Below, piece by piece: positions 17,454 to 24,800 of a stretch of DNA of 64,000 bases. The translations under genes were made by a program, and so were the position numbers. The notes below the pieces were generated by a model that worked only from the letters and a program-made list of their open reading frames with translations, ran no database searches and had not been told where the DNA came from. The stretch lies in the NCBI GenBank assembly GCA_947090765.1, contig OX352322.1, forward strand, positions 5,191,501 to 5,255,500. Reading direction: 5' to 3'. The DNA comes from Pseudomonas sp. MM223 (GTDB lineage Bacteria; Pseudomonadota; Gammaproteobacteria; Pseudomonadales; Pseudomonadaceae). The first letter of the stretch is position 1; the number at the start of each line of letters is the position of its first letter.

Positions 17454-18642
17454 CGTCGTCAGCCTCTGGTTTGGTGGTCATGTTCAGCGGGGTCAGGTAC
17501 ACATCGCCGCCTTCCCGCGGGTTCATGTCCTCAAGGTCGCGGCATTCGTTGGGGCATAAAATGCTCCACTGAATGCCCTTCGCGTACGCATCGAACCGCC
17601 CCTTCATGTCGCCCCGCATCAGCGCGCCGGCATTGAACTTGGCGTAATGGGTCAGGCGGTCCTTCTCGTTGAGCAGGCCGACCTGAATCCGGTGCTCGAC
17701 GCGCGTGATGATCGGCACCAGCGAGTAGTTCACGAAGTTCATGCCCATCTGCTCAACGTTGTTGAGCGTCATCTTGTCCATATTCGCCACTAGGTGTGGC
17801 GGTACGCGGAAGAGGCCGCACAGCTGCGCCTCGGTCATGCGCTTGGATTCGATGAACTGGGCGTCCTGGGCGTTCAGGCTGATGGGTTTCCAGTCCAGGC
17901 CCATCTCCAGAATCATGGGTTTGTAGGCGTTCGCTGCCCCCATGTGCTCGCCCTGGAACTCCTCCTTCAGTCGAGCGAATGCTTCGTCAGTGAGCGTCTG
18001 TTCGGTGCGCAGTACCCCGCTGGTGACGGCGCCGTTGGTGAACAGCTTGCCGGCATGGGCATCCATTGCCTGGCCAAGCCCAAGTGTCTGGCGGGCGTAG
18101 GCGATCGGGTTCAGGCCGTTCAGTCCATCCAGCGTGAACAGCCGGACGTGCCAGATCTCTTTCTGCGAAAGCGTTTTCTGTCCAGTCTTGAAATCGACCT
18201 TGTACTCAACCGTCCAGTCGTCGTTAAGTTTCGGTTGGACGATGTCGGGATTGAGCGGGAGAAGCTCGACAACATTGCCGAGGGCCTCGACCTTGTAGGC
18301 GTAGAAGTTGCCGCGCAGACACAGGCACGCAACCAGCATTTCCCAGAATTCCTGGGAGGTCATGTAACCGTTCGGCGCCATGCTCAGCAGTGGATAAAGC
18401 CGGTGACCGGTCGCAGGCAGACGAACCTTTTCCATCTGCTTCATCAGTCGGCATGGGAGCATGCCTATCGACTCCGCCAGCACGCGCACACAGTTGAAGA
18501 CCACCAGCTGCTGCATAGCGCTGGTAGTGGTCACGCGCTGACCCGACGATGTTTCGTAGCCAGAGCCTAGGGCCTGCGCCAGTTTCTCCGGTGTGCCGAT
18601 AGCCAGCGGGTTGCTCTTTCTCCCAAGAAGGGCCTTAATCAT
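17431..18642 (-). CDS. Portal protein (HK97 gp3-like)
   Basis: 403 residues from the ATG at 18642, which overlaps the upstream stop as TGATG and has GGAGGGA before it. Portal motifs are seen (LVVFNCVRVLAESIGMLP near residues 45-62; a central FRVPPHLVANMDKMTLNNVEQ region; a C-terminal FDAYAKGIQ). It forms the dodecameric DNA entry ring at one vertex. Placed between terminase and protease in the normal HK97 order. Confidence 0.92.
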   Translation of the reverse strand: MIKALLGRKSNPLAIGTPEKLAQALGSGYETSSGQRVTTTSAMQQLVVFNCVRVLAESIGMLPCRLMKQMEKVRLPATGHRLYPLLSMAPNGYMTSQEFWEMLVACLCLRGNFYAYKVEALGNVVELLPLNPDIVQPKLNDDWTVEYKVDFKTGQKTLSQKEIWHVRLFTLDGLNGLNPIAYARQTLGLGQAMDAHAGKLFTNGAVTSGVLRTEQTLTDEAFARLKEEFQGEHMGAANAYKPMILEMGLDWKPISLNAQDAQFIESKRMTEAQLCGLFRVPPHLVANMDKMTLNNVEQMGMNFVNYSLVPIITRVEHRIQVGLLNEKDRLTHYAKFNAGALMRGDMKGRFDAYAKGIQWSILCPNECRDLEDMNPREGGDVYLTPLNMTTKPEADDDADKAAP

Positions 18643-18851
18643 CAGTTCCCTCCTCGAATGACGGCATATGCCGACAGTGCCATGAGGATCGCCCCACACA
18701 CCGACAGCGACACGGCCTCGCCAAAGCCAACCCAGAGACCGCGCGCAAGCAGGCCGAAGCCGACCATGCCGACCACATCCGGCAGGCTTTCTCGCAGGCG
18801 AGCGAGAGCAGGCACCCCGTCTTCGCGAGGCGCCTCTTGTTCAGGGATCAT
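18642..18851 (-). CDS. Small predicted membrane protein between terminase and portal
   Basis: 69 residues from the ATG at 18851, coupled to the terminase stop as ATGA and to the portal start as TGATG. After a charged N-terminus (MIPEQEAPRED) it has two hydrophobic segments, about residues 26-44 and 48-65. Function unknown; small membrane proteins at this place recur in related phages. The longer frame upstream is antisense-like and proline/glycine rich, so I reject it. Confidence 0.6.
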   Translation of the reverse strand: MIPEQEAPREDGVPALARLRESLPDVVGMVGFGLLARGLWVGFGEAVSLSVCGAILMALSAYAVIRGGN

Positions 18852-20647
18852 AGGGTTCTGATTCCGTGTTTGGTTATGTGATCCGAGAGGCTCTTTTCTG
18901 GCTTCGCCTCGGTCTGGTTTGCGGCACCGACAGCCATCGCCATGGCAACAGCGCCGTCGATGCGGCCCGTCTTCTTCCGCTTCGAGAAGATTCTGTTCTC
19001 CTGGGCATCCGCCTCCATCACTGCCGATGCCACGTTCCAGGTGAGGCACGGGTTCTCCAGTACCTGGATCTTGCCGGTGAGGATCAAGTCCTCCAGCAGG
19101 TCGATGGAGTGGGTCATCCACAGGTTCGAATCCCGGGCAGGCCGGAAACCCTGCCCATGAGGCACCAGGTTCAGCTCAATGCCTTGAGCCTCAAGCTCTG
19201 CCTCGAGGTAAGTCATGTGGTACGGGTCGAAGGCAACTGTCTTGATGTCGTACTTCGCTGCCAACTCACCCAGGCGCTTGGCCACGAAGGCGTAGTTGAT
19301 TGCCTTGCCGGGAGGCGCATGAATGTGGCCGTCCTGCAGCCAAACCTCATACGGCACACCGTCGATAGCCGCCCGATCCAGCAACGTGTCCTTCGGCGTC
19401 CAGAACTCGGTGATGGCCTTCCCTGCCTCAGGGAAATAGAGGTTCAGCGCTGTCAGGTCACGCTTGCCGGAAAGGTCCAGGCCACCGAAGCAAGTCTGAC
19501 CAGCCAGTTTGTCCGGATCAAACTTGGCGCAGCACGACAACCAGGTGTCGATCTCGACCCATGGGTTCGCTGCATCGACCCACTGGCAGAAGTTCAGGCG
19601 CCTGACGGTGCTGGCCTTTGCCGGCATCCCTTTCGCGTCGGTCACCTGCTCGCGCAGGTACTTCGGCTGGAACGTATGCCCCAGTGATGGGTTGGCCTTG
19701 CCCCAGCACTTCTCGTCCTTGAACGGGTCGTCGCCCTTATCAAGGGAGCAGATGAACGCAAAAAAGCTGTCGTTGAAGTGCCGGTGCCGCTTCGTCACGC
19801 CTTTTGCACCGGCCGCGCAGACGTTCACGCCGAGCTGGTGGTAGCTGTAACAGACCGACGTGCGATCGTGACCGCTGTTGGTGATCATCAGGATCAATGC
19901 CTGCCGGCGCCCTTTCGTGCCGGCCCGCATGAACTCAACGGTCTTGTTGTTCTTGTGTTCGTGCACCTCGTCGATGAGTGCACAGTGCGGGCGTGGACCG
20001 GACTGGCCGTCGTCAGAGCCGATCGGTCGGAAGAACGAGCCGGTCGCGAGATACGCAAGGTTCCATACCTTCTCGTCACGACCCGACTTTTTGATCTTCT
20101 TGCTCAGGGCCGGCGACTGATCGACCATCGCCACGGCATCGCGGAACAGGATCATGGCCTGGTCACGCTTCGTTGCTGCCGCGTATACCTCGGCCCTCGG
20201 TTCGCCATCAGAGGTCAGGCAATACAGCCCAATCCCACCGGCGAGCGGTGATTTCCCGGAGCCTTTGCCAGACTCGATGTACACCGTCCGAAACCGCCGG
20301 AAGCCATCAGCACCCAACCACCCGAAGATCGAGCCCACAATGAACGCTTGCCACGGCAGCAGAACGAACGGCTTGCCTTCATGCTCGCCACCGTTGAGCT
20401 TGAGCACCGTGCTGAAGTACCGGATCGCCCTGCTCGCTTTCTCGATATCCCACACCAGTCCACGTTTCGGACCGTCTTCCAGGTCACGCAGGTGGCGACC
20501 GCACGCATTCCGAATATCCGGCCCGGCCAGCACCTTGCCGGATTGAACGTCTTGGGCCCAGGCGGTTACAGGGTCAACCTCGTAGGAAACCTTCTTGACC
20601 TCAGTTGAAGAACTCGTCTTCCGGGTCTTTGCTCGGGGGTTCGCCAA
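18848..20647 (-). CDS. terL: Terminase large subunit (Terminase_1 / HK97-type)
   Basis: 599 residues. Walker A SGKGSGKS at residues 126-133 and Walker B ALIDE at 223-227 give the ATPase motor. The nuclease half carries acidic residues in FGGLDLSGKRD and VAFDPYH and near the C-terminus (RIDGAVAM). It cuts concatemeric DNA and pumps it through the portal. The start appears to be a TTG at 20647: no ATG or GTG lies before the conserved region. It overlaps the small subunit gene by 47 bp. Confidence 0.93.
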   Translation of the reverse strand: MANPRAKTRKTSSSTEVKKVSYEVDPVTAWAQDVQSGKVLAGPDIRNACGRHLRDLEDGPKRGLVWDIEKASRAIRYFSTVLKLNGGEHEGKPFVLLPWQAFIVGSIFGWLGADGFRRFRTVYIESGKGSGKSPLAGGIGLYCLTSDGEPRAEVYAAATKRDQAMILFRDAVAMVDQSPALSKKIKKSGRDEKVWNLAYLATGSFFRPIGSDDGQSGPRPHCALIDEVHEHKNNKTVEFMRAGTKGRRQALILMITNSGHDRTSVCYSYHQLGVNVCAAGAKGVTKRHRHFNDSFFAFICSLDKGDDPFKDEKCWGKANPSLGHTFQPKYLREQVTDAKGMPAKASTVRRLNFCQWVDAANPWVEIDTWLSCCAKFDPDKLAGQTCFGGLDLSGKRDLTALNLYFPEAGKAITEFWTPKDTLLDRAAIDGVPYEVWLQDGHIHAPPGKAINYAFVAKRLGELAAKYDIKTVAFDPYHMTYLEAELEAQGIELNLVPHGQGFRPARDSNLWMTHSIDLLEDLILTGKIQVLENPCLTWNVASAVMEADAQENRIFSKRKKTGRIDGAVAMAMAVGAANQTEAKPEKSLSDHITKHGIRTL

Positions 20648-21059
20648 TGGCCTGGACCTTGGAACGTGCGGCTGGGGTCATGCCGAAGTGAGTTAGGTAG
20701 GACAGAAGTCGGCGGTCAGCGTCAGCCGCCATAGCCACCGCCGGGTGCGCCTTGATCAGTCCGTTCTCGGTTGTGTAGGTGTGCCCCTCCTCCGCGATGA
20801 CGTTCGTCAGTCGCCGCACCTCGGCGGCAACCTCGCACAGGCGCTCCAGGGTCTGGAGATCGGCCTCAGCCAGAACGCCCATCGAGGAAGCGAGAGGGCA
20901 GAAAACTTTCCACACGGCCTGGCCCTCCGCTGTCATGTGAGGCGGCGGTGGCTGGTAGGATGCGACGGCGAGCTGGGGTTCGCGCTTGTTTTCCCGAGCC
21001 GGGCGCGACGTTCCGGTGACCTTTTTCTGGGCCGTGGGGGCTGGCGTTCTGCCCTTCAA
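20601..21059 (-). CDS. terS: Terminase small subunit (P27 family)
   Basis: 152 residues beginning MKGRTPAPTAQKK, typical of the P27 family that recognises the packaging site. The start codon is TTG at 21059, with GGAG about 9 nt upstream. Residues 40-120 are mostly helical (VWKVFCPLASSMGVLAEADL and following). It forms the terminase with the overlapping large subunit gene. The 130 bp upstream carry a likely cos region. Confidence 0.88.
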   Translation of the reverse strand: MKGRTPAPTAQKKVTGTSRPARENKREPQLAVASYQPPPPHMTAEGQAVWKVFCPLASSMGVLAEADLQTLERLCEVAAEVRRLTNVIAEEGHTYTTENGLIKAHPAVAMAADADRRLLSYLTHFGMTPAARSKVQAIGEPPSKDPEDEFFN

Positions 21060-21141
21060 AAAAAAGGCTCCAATTCTGGCTTTTTGCGTAAAGAGGGTCG
21101 AGGGCGGTCTTGCTAGACGAGAATGACTACTTTTTGACCCT

Positions 21142-21170
21142 CCCCTAGGGGCTGTGGCGTGCTACACAGC
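21142..21170. other. Candidate cos / packaging region dyads
   Basis: Between the HNH gene and terS lie a perfect 10-bp palindrome CCCCTAGGGG (21142-21151) and, directly next to it, GCTGTG and CACAGC arms (21151-21156, 21165-21170). In HK97-type phages the cos site is in this interval. Placement by analogy only. Confidence 0.4.
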
Positions 21171-21189
21171 CTCCTTTCGAGATCGGTTC

Positions 21190-21516
21190 TCATCTGTCGC
21201 GCCGCTGGCGGTTCCAGTGGTGGTTGGGGTCGATCGGCAGCCCATTGACGTCACAGCCGACCACCACACCAGTCTTCTCCTCGCGCTGCTTGGCGCTGTC
21301 GTGACACTGCTTGCAGAGGCTCTGCAGGTTGGTGGCATCGAAGAACAACGCCTCATCGCCTCGGTGCGCTACCACGTGATCAGCGATCCGGGCCTCAACA
21401 GTTCGGCCCTGTGCAGCACAGCGACGACACAGGGGCTCGGCCTGCAGTTGGTGCCAGCGCAGTTGATACCAGCGCTTGGTGTTGTAAAGGTGGTGCCATG
21501 GGGAGTTGTTCGCCAT
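21190..21516 (-). CDS. HNH endonuclease beside terminase
   Basis: 108 residues. Two zinc-binding CxxC pairs (CRRC and CKQC) flank the HNH core with ADHVVAHRGD and TNLQSLCKQCHD. HNH proteins next to terminase genes take part in DNA cleavage during packaging in HK97-like phages, so this is probably a packaging factor and not a homing enzyme. Start overlaps the upstream stop as TGATG. Confidence 0.88.
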   Translation of the reverse strand: MANNSPWHHLYNTKRWYQLRWHQLQAEPLCRRCAAQGRTVEARIADHVVAHRGDEALFFDATNLQSLCKQCHDSAKQREEKTGVVVGCDVNGLPIDPNHHWNRQRRDR

Positions 21517-21674
21517 CAGCGCACCTCTACCACGATGCCACGCTCAATCCATCGCATGACACGACCGAGGTGAGGATCGCGACCAGTCGCGTAAGACACG
21601 AGCAACACACCAGTCAGGTAGTACTTCAGCCACCAGCGATGGCGGCAAACGATCGTTGCAAACACACGAGCCAT
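21516..21674 (-). CDS. Small phage protein, possible membrane segment
   Basis: 52 residues, MARVFATIVCRHRWWLKYYL at the start, then a hydrophobic stretch (TGVLLVSYATG). Both ends are coupled by TGATG overlaps with neighbours, strong support for a real gene. No known function. Confidence 0.6.
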   Translation of the reverse strand: MARVFATIVCRHRWWLKYYLTGVLLVSYATGRDPHLGRVMRWIERGIVVEVR

Positions 21675-21916
21675 CACCAACCTCCTGCCATCTTCGTTCC
21701 CACCGCCACGCCCATCAGGAACACCAGCACCACCAGCGTCACGCCAACACCATGAGGATGCGGCATCGCACCCTCACGCATCGGCGGCGGTGCAGGTGGC
21801 GGTTCCTGCTCTCTCTTGACGCAGACTTGGCACAGGAAGCGGTTGTCGCTGACTTGGAGTGGCTCAGACTCAGTCTTCACCCATCGACACCTGGAGCACT
21901 GGAACTCGCAGATCAT
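21674..21916 (-). CDS. Small zinc-ribbon protein with C-terminal membrane segment
   Basis: 80 residues from the ATG at 21916 (AGGAGA upstream). Two CxxC pairs, CSRC and CQVC, about 24 residues apart suggest a zinc ribbon. A proline-rich linker follows (EPPPAPPPM), then one membrane helix (VTLVVLVFLMGVAVG). Function unknown. It lies in the string of small genes between the HNH gene and the holin. Confidence 0.6.
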   Translation of the reverse strand: MICEFQCSRCRWVKTESEPLQVSDNRFLCQVCVKREQEPPPAPPPMREGAMPHPHGVGVTLVVLVFLMGVAVGTKMAGGW

Positions 21917-21918
21917 GG

Positions 21919-22149
21919 CTATCTCCTGTACCAGGTCAGCTGGTAGCACCGCACATCAGGCGGGACCTCGGCGATAGGCCAGCGCAAGCAATCCATATGC
22001 TTGCGCTCTGGCCTTGTTCGGCTCACCCGAAGCGTCTGGACCAGGTAGGCAGACCCAGCAGCAGTGGTGATGTAGTCGCCAACCGCGATGCCGTCGGCAC
22101 CGTCAACGTAAAGCTTGCATGGGGTGTAAGGCTGCCTTGATCTGGCCAT
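21919..22149 (-). CDS. Small phage protein, unknown
   Basis: 76 residues, MARSRQPYTPCKLYVDGADG at the start. The middle (VGDYITTAAGSAYLVQ) looks like a small beta barrel. The stop is 3 nt before the next start. No family recognised; real-gene support comes from tight spacing. Confidence 0.55.
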   Translation of the reverse strand: MARSRQPYTPCKLYVDGADGIAVGDYITTAAGSAYLVQTLRVSRTRPERKHMDCLRWPIAEVPPDVRCYQLTWYRR

Positions 22150-22173
22150 GCCGATCTCCCGCGGCGCTGTTGC

Positions 22174-22386
22174 TCACGTACCGCGGCGGGTCAGGCCGTA
22201 GACCTCCAAGGCGCCTGCGATCTTCTCGCCCTCGACCCGGCTGATGGTGTTGACCACCTCTACGCAAGCAGCGGTGTTGGGCTCCATGCGAATGGTGATG
22301 GATGTGACTTTCGATGGGTCCAGCCCAAGCACTTGGCAGACGGTCTGGCCAAGCTCCCGCCCAAGGATCAGGGGTTTCTTTTCCAT
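22174..22386 (-). CDS. Small phage protein, unknown
   Basis: 70 residues from the ATG at 22386 with GAGGAA upstream, MEKKPLILGRELGQTVCQ. Mixed alpha-beta pattern (SKVTSITIRMEPN). A longer upstream frame overlaps the holin gene and is rejected. Function unknown. Confidence 0.55.
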   Translation of the reverse strand: MEKKPLILGRELGQTVCQVLGLDPSKVTSITIRMEPNTAACVEVVNTISRVEGEKIAGALEVYGLTRRGT

Positions 22387-22435
22387 GGTGATTCCTCGCG
22401 CCACGAAACGGCGCTCTCTGATTTTGTGGCGCGGA

Positions 22436-22768
22436 TTACTCGGGTTTTCGGCTAGGCAGCTTGAAGTCGGTAACGCGATCAGCAATCGCGCGAACCTTCT
22501 CCACTCCAAGGAGGCCAACCCACCCACCAACAAAGGCAGCCATGCTCTGTGGCAGGCCGAAGAACTCGAAGCCGCTGATGATTGTGAGGGTCAGGCCGCC
22601 ACAGATGGCGCCCTCCACCAGCATCTGCCGGCGAGTGCCACCACCATAGGTGATGCGCAGTACAGCCATGGCGCAGGACAGACCGGCCGCGTATAGCAGG
22701 GGCGAATGCTGGCTCAACCATGCGAGGGCAACCGCCCAGGTGTCTGGTTTGTCTGGCATGTTGGACAT
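22436..22768 (-). CDS. Phage holin (lambda-family, Phage_holin_3-like)
   Basis: 110 residues. After a soluble N-terminus there are three hydrophobic stretches (about residues 20-42, 52-68 and 74-90) and a charged C-terminus (RAIADRVTDFKLPSRKPE). This fits Pseudomonas holins that open the inner membrane at lysis. No endolysin or spanin gene lies next to it, so the lysin must be elsewhere, perhaps left of the window. Confidence 0.75.
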   Translation of the reverse strand: MSNMPDKPDTWAVALAWLSQHSPLLYAAGLSCAMAVLRITYGGGTRRQMLVEGAICGGLTLTIISGFEFFGLPQSMAAFVGGWVGLLGVEKVRAIADRVTDFKLPSRKPE

Positions 22769-22793
22769 CCGGGTTCCTCCCTTGCGGGAAGCA

Positions 22794-22827
22794 GAAAAAG
22801 AAAAGGCCCGCCGTTATGGCGAGCCCT
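22794..22827 (-). terminator. Hairpin terminator upstream of the holin gene
   Basis: On the minus strand GGCTCGCC and GGCGGGCC arms (one mismatch) are followed by TTTTCTTTTT. It lies 26 nt before the holin start inside the late operon. Confidence 0.55.
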
Positions 22828-22853
22828 TGGATACGTGAAAAGGTGGCCCCGTG

Positions 22854-23162
22854 CTATCGTCGAGCTTCCACACAAGACGTTCCACGGAGCGAAAAACGAT
22901 GAAGGTAACCCTCAAGTGCGCCAAGTGCGGCAGTGACAAGTTCGAGGTTCCGGCTAGGCCGAACGACAACTCGAAGGTCACCTGCGGCAAATGCGGTGCT
23001 GTCGAGACTTACGGGAAGCTCATGAAGGCTGTGGGCGACAAGGTCACGAAAGACCTGCAGCGGCAGCTCGGGAAAATGTTCAAGTGACCTGAGCGTTTCA
23101 GCCAGAGGGCGCAGGAAGTCAGCGGCGCCCTCAACCTCAACGTCGAGCCGTAGCTTTTCCAT
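22854..23162 (-). CDS. Questionable gene antisense to the zinc-ribbon gene
   Basis: A frame of 102 residues starts MEKLRLDVEVEGAADFLRP with GGAGG well placed before the ATG. The first 25 residues lie outside the opposite gene and look real; the rest is exactly antisense to the zinc-ribbon gene. It may be a truncated gene running into a shadow frame, or a true overlapping pair. Low confidence. Confidence 0.3.
   Translation of the reverse strand: MEKLRLDVEVEGAADFLRPLAETLRSLEHFPELPLQVFRDLVAHSLHELPVSLDSTAFAAGDLRVVVRPSRNLELVTAALGALEGYLHRFSLRGTSCVEARR
22899..23087 (+). CDS. Small zinc-ribbon protein, plus-strand orphan
   Basis: 62 residues, MKVTLKCAKCGSDKFEVP. Two CxxC pairs (CAKC and CGKC) 21 residues apart make a zinc ribbon, followed by a lysine-rich helix (KVTKDLQRQLGKMFK). 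Proteins of this pattern and length occur in lambdoid prophages. GGAG lies about 11 nt upstream. It is the only plus-strand gene in the late region, so it must have its own promoter, possibly as a lysogeny-expressed gene. Confidence 0.7.
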   Translation: MKVTLKCAKCGSDKFEVPARPNDNSKVTCGKCGAVETYGKLMKAVGDKVTKDLQRQLGKMFK

Positions 23163-23360
23163 GCATCCTCCAGATACGAAAAAGCCCCAGCTGGTGCGAG
23201 GCTTGGAATGGGTGCGGAGGGCCGGTGCTTACCCGGCTTGTTGGTCTGGCTCGCTGGGTCACGTACCCCAGACTCTCATCGCGTAGCCGATCAGGGAGCG
23301 CACGGCTTTGATCGACGCCACTACCGACTTAGCCCAGCTGCCTGAGCGTGTCATCCGCAT

Positions 23361-23383
23361 AAAAAAGCCCACACAGGGCGGGC
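23361..23383 (-). terminator. Terminator after the lipid A deacylase gene
   Basis: On the minus strand a short GCCC/GGGC stem with a TGTGT loop is followed by six T residues, 24 nt after the stop at 23407. The stretch 23163-23406 otherwise holds no convincing gene; a weaker hairpin followed by TTTTT lies near 23178-23203. Confidence 0.55.
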
Positions 23384-23406
23384 AAGGGGAGCAACGCAGA
23401 AAATGG

Positions 23407-23916
23407 TTAAATCTGGTGACTGTAGAAGAGAGAGTACGACTCAATGCCGTCGTTCGGCTGCTTGATACCAGCGTTGGAGTAGTGAATCGCTCGGATGCCT
23501 ACTTTCTGTGTCTCGCCAATCTTGAGACCCGCACCAATACGGTCTTCGAAGTTGAAAGCAGAGCCAAAATCCTGATCGCCTGCCGAAGTGCCTGAGAACA
23601 CGGCCACGCCGATACCCGCCTCGATGAAGGGCTTCACATTCCCACTGCCGAACTCATAGACGAACACAGGAGCGAAGGACAGCGAGTGAGCCCCACCTGA
23701 AGCATCGCCTGCTTCCCAGTAGGTGTAGCCAGCATCCCAATAACCGGTGAGACGGCCAGTACTGGATTCAAACCAGCTTTTGTCCCAGTTAAAGCCAATG
23801 CCGACGCGCGCTGTAAGACCACCTTGGCCTGTCGCGCCAAGCGCTCCGGATAGCTCAGCCGCTCCGGCGGACGCAGCGAAAAGGGAAAGCGCCACAACGG
23901 CGAGAACGTTTTTCAT
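23407..23916 (-). CDS. PagL-like lipid A 3-O-deacylase (acyloxyacyl hydrolase)
   Basis: 169 residues. A signal peptide (KNVLAVVALSLFAASAGAA) precedes an eight-strand outer-membrane barrel pattern with alternating aromatic residues. The active-site triad is seen as His-145, Ser-147 and Glu-159 in HYSNAGIKQPNDGIE. The spacing (2 and 12 residues) is that known for P. aeruginosa PagL. The enzyme removes the 3-linked acyl chain of lipid A. Sitting between Q and the holin with its own terminator, it is probably a moron that alters host LPS, which may affect phage adsorption; that role is inferred. Confidence 0.85.
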   Translation of the reverse strand: MKNVLAVVALSLFAASAGAAELSGALGATGQGGLTARVGIGFNWDKSWFESSTGRLTGYWDAGYTYWEAGDASGGAHSLSFAPVFVYEFGSGNVKPFIEAGIGVAVFSGTSAGDQDFGSAFNFEDRIGAGLKIGETQKVGIRAIHYSNAGIKQPNDGIESYSLFYSHQI

Positions 23917-24031
23917 ACTCACGGTCTTCCATATTATTGAGTAGCAACCTATCAGAATCATAGCGCTATCAAATCGTTCCCTCATACAAGAAAAATGCTT
24001 TTTCTGGAGGGCTACCTGAATCGAAGCCCCT

Positions 24032-24068
24032 CAAAAACACAAAACCCCGACACGATGGCCGGGGTTTG
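24032..24068 (-). terminator. Strong terminator downstream of Q (tR'-like)
   Basis: On the minus strand AAACCCCG and CGGGGTTT form an 8-bp stem followed by TTTTGTGTTTTT. It lies 74 nt after the Q stop and before the late genes. In lambdoid phages the late promoter and its early terminator are here, and Q allows read-through; the promoter itself is not clear in the sequence. Confidence 0.7.
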
Positions 24069-24141
24069 TCTGTGTCGCGTAACGTTGCAAGCTGGACACG
24101 CTGCTATGAAAACAGGTGTTTATCCGTCCGGAAAGAACTAT

Positions 24142-24516
24142 TTACGCAGCTTCGCGAAATTGTTCCAAGAACGAATCCACCCAGGCCACGCCCTGCTTGA
24201 CGATCTCGCGGGCTGACCGCTCGGACATCCTGGATGCCTCGCCAATCCGCACCATGGTCCACTTCGATCCGAAGTACAGCCAAACGAAGTCACCCATTTG
24301 CTGATTGCGCTGGGTTAGCTTGGCCACCGCTGAGTCGATCACCAGGGCCGTGTCATCGGTCAGGCTGTACTCGGTCCCACCACCAGCTGTCGCTGCGGTT
24401 ATCGATGGGGAGACATAGCGGGGCACCCCCATCCCATCCATTCGCCAGCTGCCCCATTGCTCCAGCAGCCATTCGGTATCGCCCAACGGCTTGTCCATGT
24501 AGGTGCGTTTCTTCAT
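24142..24516 (-). CDS. Q: Antitermination protein Q
   Basis: 124 residues. The pattern WLLEQWGSWRMDGMGVPRY near residue 17, a central VIDSAVAKLTQRN and a C-terminal helix-turn-helix-like part (IGEASRMSERSAREIVKQG) ending GVAWVDSFL are typical of the antiterminator Q family of lambdoid phages. It lets RNA polymerase pass terminators in the late operon. It is the last gene of the early operon and is followed by a strong terminator and then the late genes. Coupled to the previous gene by ATGA. Confidence 0.82.
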   Translation of the reverse strand: MKKRTYMDKPLGDTEWLLEQWGSWRMDGMGVPRYVSPSITAATAGGGTEYSLTDDTALVIDSAVAKLTQRNQQMGDFVWLYFGSKWTMVRIGEASRMSERSAREIVKQGVAWVDSFLEQFREAA

Positions 24517-24800
24517 GCAGCCCTCCGGGGCGTTGGGTCGGTGTCCAGGCCGAACAGCTCGCGCAGAAGCTTGTCGGCGTGTTTGTTCTTGGCGTTGCCT
24601 TCGGTGATCCAGTCCTTCGCGAACTCTTCGAACCCCTTGTTGGCTCGGGCACCGTGCCAGTCAGTCACGATATCCATCAAGGCTGCCGAGGCCAGGCGGC
24701 CGTTGGGTAGGTCCAGCAGCATGCGGTTGCCGACTGAGAGGAACTTGCGCTCAACGGCGGTCAGGCTTTTGCGCGGCAGCGCCGCAGTTACGTTGCTCAT
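24513..24800 (-). CDS. Early phage protein, unknown
   Basis: 95 residues from the ATG at 24800 (MSNVTAALPRKSLTAVERKF), chosen because it overlaps the upstream stop as ATGA. Mostly helical and charged with no known motif. Position directly before Q recalls the nin region of lambda. Confidence 0.55.
   Translation of the reverse strand: MSNVTAALPRKSLTAVERKFLSVGNRMLLDLPNGRLASAALMDIVTDWHGARANKGFEEFAKDWITEGNAKNKHADKLLRELFGLDTDPTPRRAA

Noticed and set aside
18851..19121. Extension of the small membrane protein upstream of 18851
   Set aside because: It lies wholly inside terL in another frame; ATGA coupling marks 18851 as the start.
23259..23360. Short minus-strand frame starting MRMTRSGSWAK (33 residues)
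   Set aside because: It begins directly behind the terminator T run with no ribosome site, and I recognise no family.
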